A stretch of 64,000 nt of DNA from Orlajensenia sp037404875 (GTDB taxonomy: Bacteria > Actinomycetota > Actinomycetes > Actinomycetales > Microbacteriaceae). Within the stretch, counting starts at the first letter, position 1; each line of letters opens with the position of its first letter. The notes beneath the pieces are model-generated. The model was not told the origin of the DNA. It saw only the letters and a list, made by a program, of their open reading frames with translations, and did no database searches. The DNA lies in assembly GCF_037404875.1 (NCBI RefSeq), contig NZ_JBBELO010000033.1:186001-250000 (forward strand). Reading direction: 5' to 3'. A program made the translations under genes and the position numbers. Shown here in pieces: positions 43,223 through 50,350 of this stretch.

Positions 43223-44386
43223 TCAGGTCAGGGGATCTGAGAGCAGTGCCTCGAAGGCGATCTGTGCCGCTCCGATGAGCAGACGGTCTTCGCCGAGCTC
43301 CGCGATCCGGATGCTGGTGCCCTCGAAGGCAGCCGGAATCGCCTGCAGCTCCACGGTTCTCTCGAAATCGCTCGGGTCGCTCTGCACGAGCGTCGCCAGG
43401 AACCCGCCGAGGATCACGACCGAGGGGTTCAGCACGTTGATGGCGTTGGTCAGCGCCGTCGCGAGGATGCGTCGTTGCCGGGCGAGCTCGGCGCCGACGG
43501 CGGGGTCACCCGACTCGAACAGCGCCCGGGCCAGCGTCGGCTCGTCGGCGGTGCTCAGGCCGACCGCCTCGAGCAGGAACAGCCGGCTGACCTCGTCTTC
43601 CAGCACGCCGCCCGGCGCCCGACGGTCCTCGGCATTGGCGATGCCGGGGCGGTTCTGGCCGAACTCGCCGGCATACCCGCCGGAGCCGCCGACGGGACGT
43701 CCGCCGACGATCACTCCGCCGCCGATGCCGCTCGCCCCGCCGTTGAGGTAGACGATGTCGTTCACGTCGCGCCCGGCGCCGAACAGGTGTTCCGCGAGCG
43801 ATCCGAGCGAGGCGTCGTTGGCGATGCGCACGGGAAGGCCGGTGGCCGATTCGACGAGTCCAGCCAGTGGCGCATCGGTCCACTCGAGGTGCGGCGCCCA
43901 ACGCACCAGTCCATCGGAGGCGCGCACCAGGCCCGGGACGGCGAGGCCGATGCCGCTCACCCGAGCGGAGTGCAGGCTTTCCGCCCGCCAGCCCGCCAGC
44001 GTGGTCGCGATGAGCCGAGCGGTCTCCTCGGGAGTGATCGTGTGGTCCACGTCGATGCGCGCCCGCTCGACGATCCGGCCGCCGAGGCCGACGGCCGCGA
44101 TGGTGACGGCGTCGACTTCCGGGTTCACGGCGATGGCGACGACGCCGGCGTTGGGAGCGACGGTGGGTGAGGGCCGCCCCACCTTGTTGGTCGGATCCGG
44201 GGGTCGTTCGTCGACGAGACGCTGCTCGGCGAGCTCGGCGACAAGCGCTGCGACCGTCGAGCGGTTCAGGCCGGTGCGTGCGGTCAGCTGCGCCCGAGAG
44301 AGGGGCCCGTGCATGTGCACGAGCCGCAGCACGCGCGAGAGGTTCCGACGGTGCACGCCATCGAAGGTGCCCGGCCGATCTGTCAC
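43223..44386 (-). CDS. ROK-family transcriptional regulator (NagC/XylR-like)
   Basis: 387-residue regulator with an N-terminal winged helix (VLRLVHMHGPLSRAQLTARTGLNRSTVAALVAELAEQRLVDE) and a C-terminal sugar-kinase-like ROK domain (about 85-387; SGIGLAVPGLVR, IANDASLGSLAE, NGGASGIGGGVIVGG). The usual ROK zinc box C-x-C-G-x-x-G-C is absent: where it should follow GEFG, the sequence reads QNRPGIANAEDRRAPGG, with no cysteine. So zinc-supported sugar binding may be lost or altered. The GTG at 44386 has TAGAGT 6 bases upstream on its strand. No sugar operon is adjacent. Its regulon is unknown. Confidence 0.87.
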   Translation of the reverse strand: MTDRPGTFDGVHRRNLSRVLRLVHMHGPLSRAQLTARTGLNRSTVAALVAELAEQRLVDERPPDPTNKVGRPSPTVAPNAGVVAIAVNPEVDAVTIAAVGLGGRIVERARIDVDHTITPEETARLIATTLAGWRAESLHSARVSGIGLAVPGLVRASDGLVRWAPHLEWTDAPLAGLVESATGLPVRIANDASLGSLAEHLFGAGRDVNDIVYLNGGASGIGGGVIVGGRPVGGSGGYAGEFGQNRPGIANAEDRRAPGGVLEDEVSRLFLLEAVGLSTADEPTLARALFESGDPAVGAELARQRRILATALTNAINVLNPSVVILGGFLATLVQSDPSDFERTVELQAIPAAFEGTSIRIAELGEDRLLIGAAQIAFEALLSDPLT

Positions 44387-44506
44387 GCGTCCACTCTAGA
44401 GGGGGCGACTGCGGCCGGGTACGAGCGACGCCCTGGTGGAGTTCGCGCGACCACGGCTGTCAGAGGTCGCTCAGGACGAGCACAGAACTCGCTCAGGGCG
44501 CCCTCT

Positions 44507-44743
44507 TAGGGTGATCTGCGTTCGCCGGCTCCGTCGACGAACGCCATCTCACCTGCCGCTCGTCTCCCGACCGGCGTCAGGGACAGTGTGGCACCGCGCA
44601 TCCGGTGATCGGGGCGTGCTGCGCTGTGCGTTCGAGCCCGTCCCGAGCGCCGACCAGCCTGCAGGTCCGTACACCCGAGGTACGTTCCGTGCGGCCGCCA
44701 CCCCGAGGCGCCCGCAGCAGGGAAGCCCGACCATTGGACCCTC
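44507..44743 (+). promoter_or_regulatory. Promoter and long structured leader of lysozyme-like gene
   Basis: The 357-base gap before the gene has a TAGGGT hexamer at 44507-44512. A hairpin with stem GCGTTCG / CGAACGC (44518-44524 and 44538-44544) begins at the expected transcription start, and more self-complementary GC-rich sequence follows. The leader would be about 225 bases. Wall-lytic genes of actinobacteria are often under cyclic di-AMP (ydaO) riboswitches, but I cannot match that consensus here. Confidence 0.45.
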
Positions 44744-45532
44744 GTGCACCGCCACATCAAGAACTCGCGCTTCAGCAAGCGCACCCAACTCATCGCCGGC
44801 AGCGCCGGCGCCCTCGTCATCGCCGGCACCCTTCTCTCGGCCCCCTTCATTGCGAACGCGGCCACCGCCCAGACCGCGGCGGAGCGCTCAACGGCGGCGC
44901 TCAACCAGCAGGGCGCGCTGGACCACGACCAGCTCGACGTCTACTCGCGCGTCGCGGCCTATCGGGCCACACAGCAGGCGCAGGCCACTCTCGACAGCGC
45001 CCAGCAGGTGCTCGCCGCAGCGACCTCGAAGGTCGACGCCTCGGCCCTCCAGGAGAAGACGGCGCAGCTCGCGGACTACAAACTGCTCTCCGTCGGTCGA
45101 GTGGTCAAGCTCACCGACGACACACGCTCCCTCGCGCAGCAGACCCAGGATGCGGTCGCCGCCGCGGATGCCGCGGCTGCTGCGCAGGCTGCCGCCGCAG
45201 CCGAAGCAGCCCGCGTCGCCAATACGCCCGTCGGCGCTCGCGCACAGGCGCGCGATCTGATGGCGGCCCAGTACGGCTGGGGCGACGACCAGTTCCAGTG
45301 CCTCGACAAGCTCTGGACCAAGGAGTCGAACTGGCGTGTGGAGGCATCCAACGGCGGATCGGGCGCGACCGGCATTCCCCAGGCGCTTCCCGGCAGCAAG
45401 ATGGCTTCCGTCGGTGCGGACTGGCAGACGAGCGCGCGCACCCAGATTCTCTGGGGGCTGGGATATATCAAGGGCAGTTACGGCACGCCCTGCTCGGCCT
45501 GGAGTCACAGCCAGTCGATGAACTGGTACTGA
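44744..45532 (+). CDS. Secreted lysozyme-like protein (APF/transglycosylase type)
   Basis: 262-residue exported protein. The signal peptide (LIAGSAGALVIAGTLLSAPFIANA) likely ends at ANA. A helical, Ala/Gln-rich region (about 45-165), possibly coiled coil, separates it from a C-terminal lysozyme-like domain (about 170-262): ARDLMAAQYGWGDDQFQCLDKLWTKESNW, then GATGIPQALPGSKMA. The ESNW glutamate and GIPQA match aggregation-promoting-factor and transglycosylase-like domains. It probably cuts or binds peptidoglycan. GTG 44744 is the first start codon consistent with the signal. A terminator follows at 45545. Confidence 0.87.
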   Translation: MHRHIKNSRFSKRTQLIAGSAGALVIAGTLLSAPFIANAATAQTAAERSTAALNQQGALDHDQLDVYSRVAAYRATQQAQATLDSAQQVLAAATSKVDASALQEKTAQLADYKLLSVGRVVKLTDDTRSLAQQTQDAVAAADAAAAAQAAAAAEAARVANTPVGARAQARDLMAAQYGWGDDQFQCLDKLWTKESNWRVEASNGGSGATGIPQALPGSKMASVGADWQTSARTQILWGLGYIKGSYGTPCSAWSHSQSMNWY

Positions 45533-45544
45533 TCAGCCCCTTGG

Positions 45545-45570
45545 AACGCCCCGGCCTCGGTCGGGGCGTT
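45545..45570 (+). terminator. Hairpin terminator after the lysozyme-like gene
   Basis: Perfect 9-bp stem AACGCCCCG / CGGGGCGTT with an 8-base loop, 12 bases after the stop codon. No long T-run. It lies between two converging genes and may serve both strands. Confidence 0.75.
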
Positions 45571-45602
45571 CGTCGTCTGCCCGGTGGGCGGGCGGCGCGC
45601 GC

Positions 45603-45944
45603 TCAGTGGAAGAACGGGATGAGCAGGTAAAGGCCGTAGAGAACGGCGCCGCCGCTCACGGCGAAGCACAGCACCGCCCCGACCGTGGCGAGCGCCGGCC
45701 GCGCCGACAGTCGAGGCGCGGTGATCACGCCGTCGCGCGCGGTCTCGTCGAGTTCGTCGTCCGGTGCGCCGACGGCGAGAAGACGCAGGCCGAGCGAGTA
45801 GAAGATGACGGTCGCCAGCCCGGCGAGGAGGGTGACGACGAGCACCACGAGGAAGGCGCCCCAGTCCACGCCGAGCCACTGGCCTTCTACCGCCGCCCGC
45901 ACCACGCCGGCCGGAATGCCGGAGGTCGATACCGCCATGGTCAT
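45603..45944 (-). CDS. Small membrane protein coupled to phosphate permease
   Basis: 113 residues with two membrane helices (WGAFLVVLVVTLLAGLATVIFYSLGLRLLAV and LATVGAVLCFAVSGGAVLYGLYLLIPFF) and a short acidic loop. The ATG overlaps the pit stop by four bases (ATGA), so the two are co-translated. Small membrane proteins at this place are common after actinobacterial pit genes. Function is unknown, perhaps as an accessory subunit. Confidence 0.75.
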   Translation of the reverse strand: MTMAVSTSGIPAGVVRAAVEGQWLGVDWGAFLVVLVVTLLAGLATVIFYSLGLRLLAVGAPDDELDETARDGVITAPRLSARPALATVGAVLCFAVSGGAVLYGLYLLIPFFH

Positions 45945-47101
45945 GCCCTCTCTGCTCCGACCGTCGCCGGCGTCGAGGATGCAGGAGCGTCCTCGACGTC
46001 GTTGACGTTCTCACGGGTGACGGGGTTGCGGCGTGCGAGCGTGAAGATGCCGATACCGGCCGCGAGCGCCACCACCGCGACGATGACGAGTCCGAGCGTG
46101 CCGGCCGAGGCCGCCCAGGCGGCGAGGCCGCCGACCAGTCCGGCCGCGGGGAGCGTGATCACCCACGCGATGCCGATTCGTCCGACGATTCCCCATCGAA
46201 CGGATGCCAGGCGCCGGCCCAGCCCGGCTCCCACGACGGAGCCCGAGGTCACCTGCGTCGTCGAGAGCGCGAATCCGAGGTGCGACGAGATGAGGATGGT
46301 CGCCGCCGAGCTGGCCTCTGCGGCGAAGCCCTGCGGCGCCTGCACGTCGGTGATGCGCTTGCCCACGGTGCGCATGATGCGCCATCCGCCGACGTAGGTA
46401 CCCAGCGCGATGGCCAGCCCGCACGCGAGGATGACCCAGAACTGCGGACCGGTACCGGAGTCCTGGTAGCCCGCCGCGATGAGCGTGAGGGTGATGATGC
46501 CCATGGTCTTCTGGGCGTCGTTCGTGCCGTGTGCCAGCGAGACGAGCGACGCGGAGATGGTCTGGCCGTGCCGGAAACCGGCTCGCGAACCGCGGGATCG
46601 GGCCTGATGGGTGATGCGGTAGGCGGCGAACGTCGCGAGCATCGCGACAAGGCCTGCGACGAGCGGAGAGACGAGGGCCGGAATCACGATCTTCGACAGC
46701 ACGACCGACCAGTCAACGGCGCCGATGCCGGCGCCGATGATGGCGGCGCCGATCAGGCCGCCGAAGAGGGCATGCGTCGAGCTGGAGGGCAGGCCCAGGT
46801 ACCACGTGGTGAGGTTCCACAGCACGGCGCCCACGAGCCCGGCGAAGATGAGCGCCGGTGTGATCTCGATGCCGTCCTGTCCTTCCCGCACGATGCCCTG
46901 CGAGACGGTCTGCGCCACCTCGGTGGAGATGAAGGCGCCTACGAGGTTGAGCACGGCCGATATCGCCACGGCCGTGCGCGGCTTGAGGGCACCGGTCGCC
47001 ACGGAGGTGGCCATCGCATTGGCAGTGTCGTGGAAGCCGTTGGTGAAGTCGAAGAAGAGCGCGACCGCGACGACAAGCATCACGGTGATGATCACGTTCA
47101 C
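45941..47101 (-). CDS. pit: Low-affinity inorganic phosphate transporter (PiT family)
   Basis: 386-residue phosphate or metal-phosphate symporter with about 10 helices. The two inverted PiT signatures are visible: FTNGFHDTANAMATSVATGA near the start and SLAHGTNDAQKTMGI in the second half. The GTG at 47101 has GAAGGA 7 bases upstream. A pair of GTTCAC repeats 11 bases apart lies 60-76 bases before the start, a likely PHO box, which would place the gene under PhoP control. It is followed by the coupled small membrane protein and lies downstream of a MarR gene on the same strand. Confidence 0.93.
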   Translation of the reverse strand: MNVIITVMLVVAVALFFDFTNGFHDTANAMATSVATGALKPRTAVAISAVLNLVGAFISTEVAQTVSQGIVREGQDGIEITPALIFAGLVGAVLWNLTTWYLGLPSSSTHALFGGLIGAAIIGAGIGAVDWSVVLSKIVIPALVSPLVAGLVAMLATFAAYRITHQARSRGSRAGFRHGQTISASLVSLAHGTNDAQKTMGIITLTLIAAGYQDSGTGPQFWVILACGLAIALGTYVGGWRIMRTVGKRITDVQAPQGFAAEASSAATILISSHLGFALSTTQVTSGSVVGAGLGRRLASVRWGIVGRIGIAWVITLPAAGLVGGLAAWAASAGTLGLVIVAVVALAAGIGIFTLARRNPVTRENVNDVEDAPASSTPATVGAERA

Positions 47102-47160
47102 GAGGAGGTCCTTCCGGTCGTCAGCCCTTCCAGCTTCGGCCTCGGACCGTCAGGTCGCAC

Positions 47161-47177
47161 GTGAACAGAGAGTGAAC
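47161..47177 (-). promoter_or_regulatory. Candidate PHO box (PhoP site) upstream of pit
   Basis: On the minus strand GTTCAC is repeated with an 11-base period (GTTCAC-TCTCT-GTTCAC). The actinobacterial PhoP box is made of 11-base direct repeats starting GTTCA. It lies between the MarR stop and the pit start, 60 bases before the latter. Confidence 0.7.
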
Positions 47178-47192
47178 TCTGCGGCGGCGTGC

Positions 47193-47684
47193 TCAGTCCT
47201 TCGCCGCCACCATTTGCTCCGTCACCGAACGGCCGGCGTCCGCTGCGCGCGTCAGGAAGTCGGCCACCAGCGCCAGTTGGGCGGGGTCGTACTCGGCGCA
47301 GACCGCGTCCATGCGCGCGTTCATCGGCGCATAGTGGCGGAACATCTCCGCATTCCGGGCGGGATCGATGCTCACGAGTATGGAGCGGCGATCGGCCTCG
47401 TCGCGCTGGCGGCGAATCCAGCCTCCCCGCTCGAGACGGTCCAGGATGCCGGTGAGCGTGGCCGGATGCACGCCGGCGAGGCGTGCGAGAGCGCTCGGGG
47501 CGAGGGGTCCTTCGGCGGAGATGAGGTCGAGGCAATCGAGGTCGACATCACGCAGGTCGGCGCGCACCCCGACCTGATGGTTGAGCACCGAGAGCTGCAC
47601 GCGCAACTCCCGCAACGCGTCCTTGAGGTCGGTCGTGGCGCGACGGCGTGACCGCTCGGTCGATTGCTTTTCTTCGGAAGTCAT
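47193..47684 (-). CDS. MarR-family transcriptional regulator
   Basis: 163-residue winged helix-turn-helix regulator: LISAEGPLAPSALARLAGVHPATLTGILDRLERGGWIRRQRDEADRRSILVSI is the DNA-binding core with its wing. It is divergent from the NAD(P)-binding protein gene with 60 bases between starts, so it probably controls that gene. ATG 47684 was chosen because the longer frame covers the divergent gene. A TATAAT on the plus strand (47684-47689) touches this start codon and could be the -10 of the divergent gene. The ligand is unknown. Confidence 0.88.
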   Translation of the reverse strand: MTSEEKQSTERSRRRATTDLKDALRELRVQLSVLNHQVGVRADLRDVDLDCLDLISAEGPLAPSALARLAGVHPATLTGILDRLERGGWIRRQRDEADRRSILVSIDPARNAEMFRHYAPMNARMDAVCAEYDPAQLALVADFLTRAADAGRSVTEQMVAAKD

Positions 47685-47744
47685 ATAATCTTGTTTCCGT
47701 AAAGTTTGGATTGCTGACAACAGCGTAGTAGCGAGGAGAGCCGC

Positions 47745-48455
47745 ATGAGAATCGTCGTCTTCGGGGCCAACGGACCGACGGGCCGGCTCGTGGTGGACCA
47801 GGCCGCCGCCGCCGGTCATGTGGTGACGGCAGTGACCCGTCATCCCGACGGCTTCCCGACGAGCGGGGTGCGAGTTCTCGGCGGAGACGTTCTCGACCCC
47901 GCCTTCGCGATGCGGGCCATCGAGGGTCAGGATGCGGTGCTCTCCGTGCTCGGAGTTCCCTTCGGGCGCCGGCCGGTGACGGTCTACTCGACCGGGATCG
48001 CCAACATCCTCGCGGGCATGCGCGCCCACGGCGTGCGCCGTCTCGCCTGCGTGAGCTCGAGTGCGACCGACCCTTCTGCGGGGGCCCATGGCGGCTTCTT
48101 CTTCGAGCGCGTGCTGCAGCCGATCATCGTCAACACCATCGGCCGCACCGTGTACGCCGACATGCGGCGGATGGAGGCTCTCGTGCGCACCACTGACCTC
48201 GACTGGACGATCGTGCGCCCCTCCGGCCTGTTCGATGCACCGGCCGTCTCGGACTATCGCATCGGGGAGAACCACGTGGCAGGCAAGTTCACCGCGCGCG
48301 CCGACCTCGCGGCAGTGCTCGTTCGCCAGGTCGATGACGACGCCTATGTGCGGCGCATCCTCGCAGTCTCGACCGCTGAGGGCGAGCCGAGCCTGGGCGA
48401 GACCATCATGCGGGAGGCGTTCGGACGCAGGGCCTCCGTCTCGCACGCGGGCTGA
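47745..48455 (+). CDS. NAD(P)-binding atypical SDR (NmrA/YwnB-like)
   Basis: 236-residue Rossmann-fold protein. The dinucleotide motif MRIVVFGANGPTGRLVVDQA is at the very N-terminus. The segment RRLACVSSSAT and the later WTIVRPSGLFD are typical of the NmrA-like and YwnB-like atypical SDR group, which act as reductases or redox sensors. The GCGAGGAGAG ribosome site precedes the ATG. Divergence from a MarR gene suggests control by that regulator and a role in stress or electrophile response. The substrate is unknown. Confidence 0.87.
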   Translation: MRIVVFGANGPTGRLVVDQAAAAGHVVTAVTRHPDGFPTSGVRVLGGDVLDPAFAMRAIEGQDAVLSVLGVPFGRRPVTVYSTGIANILAGMRAHGVRRLACVSSSATDPSAGAHGGFFFERVLQPIIVNTIGRTVYADMRRMEALVRTTDLDWTIVRPSGLFDAPAVSDYRIGENHVAGKFTARADLAAVLVRQVDDDAYVRRILAVSTAEGEPSLGETIMREAFGRRASVSHAG

Positions 48456-48584
48456 GAGGCGCGCTCCGCCCGGCCCCGACGGCGGCGAATGCGAGCACTG
48501 GTCAGGGACGCACCGGCGGCGACGAGCGTAGGATTATGGCTTTGCGTCACCTGTTCCACAAGCACCTCTTAGGGGAGAAACCAC

Positions 48585-49028
48585 ATGAAGAAGACCCGCC
48601 CCGCCATCGCAGCGGCCATCGCCGTCTCCGCCGCCCTGCTGTTCACCGGATGCGCCTCCGGCAGCGCAGGCTCCGCCACGACCGCCGCGCGCGACTGCGG
48701 GACCCTGGGTTCCGAGGTTCGCGACATCTCCAACGGCGCCCAGAACCAGTTGGCCGGCGACCTCAGCGACGCTGACGCGCAGAGCGCTGCGACCGAGTAC
48801 CTCGACAGCCTGGGTGAGCGCACCGACAAGCTCGAGGACACCTGGAAGAGCGACTCGAAGGTCAGCGACGCGCTCGACAAGCTCGGTGACTCGCTCGACG
48901 CCGCCAAGGACTACGTCGGCACGGTTCCGACCGACGGCAGCGACCCCGACGCCGACGCTCAGGCCAAGGCGACCGGTGACATCCAGGACGCCGCGAACGG
49001 CGTGAACTCGGCCTGCTCCTCGAAGTAG
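48585..49028 (+). CDS. Secreted lipoprotein, helical, unknown function
   Basis: 147 residues. The signal MKKTRPAIAAAIAVSAALLFTGC has lipobox LFTGC. The mature part is acidic and helical, with spaced Asp/Leu/Lys pattern (YLDSLGERTDKLEDTWKSD, then SDALDKLGDSLDAAKDYVG) that suggests a small helical bundle. Two mature cysteines (DCGTLG and NSACSSK) could form a disulfide joining the ends. TAGGAT at 48529-48534 gives a leader of about 45 bases, with GGGGAGAAA before the ATG. A strong terminator follows. The family is not recognised. Confidence 0.8.
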   Translation: MKKTRPAIAAAIAVSAALLFTGCASGSAGSATTAARDCGTLGSEVRDISNGAQNQLAGDLSDADAQSAATEYLDSLGERTDKLEDTWKSDSKVSDALDKLGDSLDAAKDYVGTVPTDGSDPDADAQAKATGDIQDAANGVNSACSSK

Positions 49029-49042
49029 CCTCCGCGAGTCGA

Positions 49043-49070
49043 TGGCCCCTCTGCGACGGCGGAGGGGCCA
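49043..49070 (+). terminator. Hairpin terminator after the lipoprotein gene
   Basis: Perfect 9-bp stem TGGCCCCTC / GAGGGGCCA with a 10-base loop, 14 bases after the stop codon. It separates the lipoprotein gene from the LacI gene. Confidence 0.8.
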
Positions 49071-49121
49071 TTGCTACGTCGGCTCCCACGCGGCGTGTCG
49101 CGCCTGACGTATGCTTTCGCC

Positions 49122-50138
49122 ATGTCGAGGCGGTTGGCGGATGTGGCGCGCAAGGTGGGCGTCAGCGAGGCCACTGTGTCGCGCGTGCTCAACGACAAGC
49201 CGGGCGTGAGCGAATCCACCCGCCGCACCGTGCTCACCGCGCTCGACGTGCTGGGCTATGAGCGCCCCACGAAACTGCGCGGAGAGCGCGCCCGCCTGGT
49301 CGGGCTGGTCATGCCGGAACTCCAGAACCCCATCTTCCCCGCGTTCGCCGAGGTCATCTCGGGCGGTCTGGCGCAGAACGGCTACACGCCGGTGCTGTGC
49401 ACCCAGACGGCCGGCGGGATCTCGGAGTCCGACTACGTCGAGCTCCTGCTTCATCAGCACGTCTCCGGAGTGATCTTCGTGGGCGGCGCCTACGCTCAGG
49501 CCGACACGTCGCACGATCACTACGACCGCCTCCGCGAACTCAACCTTCCGACCGTGCTCGTGAACGCACCCGTTCCCGACCTCGACTTCGCGACGGTCTC
49601 GTGCGATGACAGCGTCTCGATGCAGCAGGCGTTCGGGCACCTGCTCCAACTGGGGCACTCGGAGATCGGAATCCTGCTGGGGCCGACCGATCACATGCCC
49701 TCCCGCCGCAAGCTCGAGGCGGCCGAGCGCATCGCGAAGACCTCCGGCATCCGCCTGAGCGAGCGCCGTATCGTGCACTCGCTGTACTCCCTCGAAGCCG
49801 GGCAGGCCGCCGCCACCCGGCTCATCGCGGACGGGGTCACGGGAATCATCTGCGCGAGCGATCCCATGGCCCTGGGTGCGGTGCGAGCAGTCCGGCGCGC
49901 GGGATTGCGGGTTCCGGACGAGGTCTCGGTCATCGGCTTCGACGACTCCGCGCTGATGAACTGCACCGATCCGCCCCTGACGACGGTGCGCCAGCCCATC
50001 GAATCGATGGGACGCATGATCGTCGAACTCCTGATGCGCCAGATGACGAGCGGTTCCCCCATCGTCGACGAGCTCTTCTTCGAGCCCGAGCTCGTCGTGC
50101 GTGCCTCCACGGGCCGATCCGCTACGCCTGCGGCCTGA
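49122..50138 (+). CDS. LacI-family regulator of the GH13 sugar operon
   Basis: 338-residue repressor. Helix-turn-helix RLADVARKVGVSEATVSRVLNDKPGVSESTRR is followed by the hinge (LDVLGYERPTKLRGERARLVG) and the sugar-binding core, with IGFDDSALMNCTDPPLTTVRQP near the end. ATG 49122 has TATGCT ending 6 bases upstream, a leaderless promoter. The GH13 enzyme and sugar ABC genes follow on the same strand after 212 bases that hold repeats suited to an operator. Likely effector: an alpha-glucoside such as maltose, isomaltose or trehalose (inferred from the enzyme). Confidence 0.9.
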   Translation: MSRRLADVARKVGVSEATVSRVLNDKPGVSESTRRTVLTALDVLGYERPTKLRGERARLVGLVMPELQNPIFPAFAEVISGGLAQNGYTPVLCTQTAGGISESDYVELLLHQHVSGVIFVGGAYAQADTSHDHYDRLRELNLPTVLVNAPVPDLDFATVSCDDSVSMQQAFGHLLQLGHSEIGILLGPTDHMPSRRKLEAAERIAKTSGIRLSERRIVHSLYSLEAGQAAATRLIADGVTGIICASDPMALGAVRAVRRAGLRVPDEVSVIGFDDSALMNCTDPPLTTVRQPIESMGRMIVELLMRQMTSGSPIVDELFFEPELVVRASTGRSATPAA

Positions 50139-50187
50139 CCTCTCGCGCCCTCGCGGCGACCGCAGATGGTCACGGTTACATCACAGC

Positions 50188-50220
50188 GCGCGAAAGCAGA
50201 CGTAAATTCGCGCAAGCAGA
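50188..50220 (+). promoter_or_regulatory. Candidate operator repeats before the GH13 operon
   Basis: An inverted repeat GCGCGAA-N12-TTCGCGC spans 50188-50213. A direct repeat, GCGAAAGCAGA (50190-50200) and GCGCAAGCAGA (50210-50220), has a 20-base period. TTGCG-TTCTGTT-like repeats follow to about 50252. The whole 212-base gap holds no gene. It may bind the LacI protein encoded upstream. Confidence 0.5.
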
Positions 50221-50350
50221 TTGCGTTCTGTTGATTTGTTGCGTCATTCTGTTACAAACACTACGTTCGGCAGCACGCCGATGACGTCGTTCAGATACTG
50301 TCGCCGGCGCGCACGGACTTCCCCGTGCGAACGGACGAGGAGTTCCCCGG

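Noticed and set aside
43121..43240. 39-residue frame MDSDNPLDVAPFGAKEHGPA onward, with TACGAT 5 bases upstream
   Set aside because: Promoter-like hexamer has an off-pattern gap of 5, the frame runs into the 3' end of the ROK gene, and no family is recognised.
44507..44743. Cyclic di-AMP (ydaO) riboswitch in the leader
   Set aside because: The conserved sequence blocks could not be matched by eye. Kept only as an unexplained structured leader.
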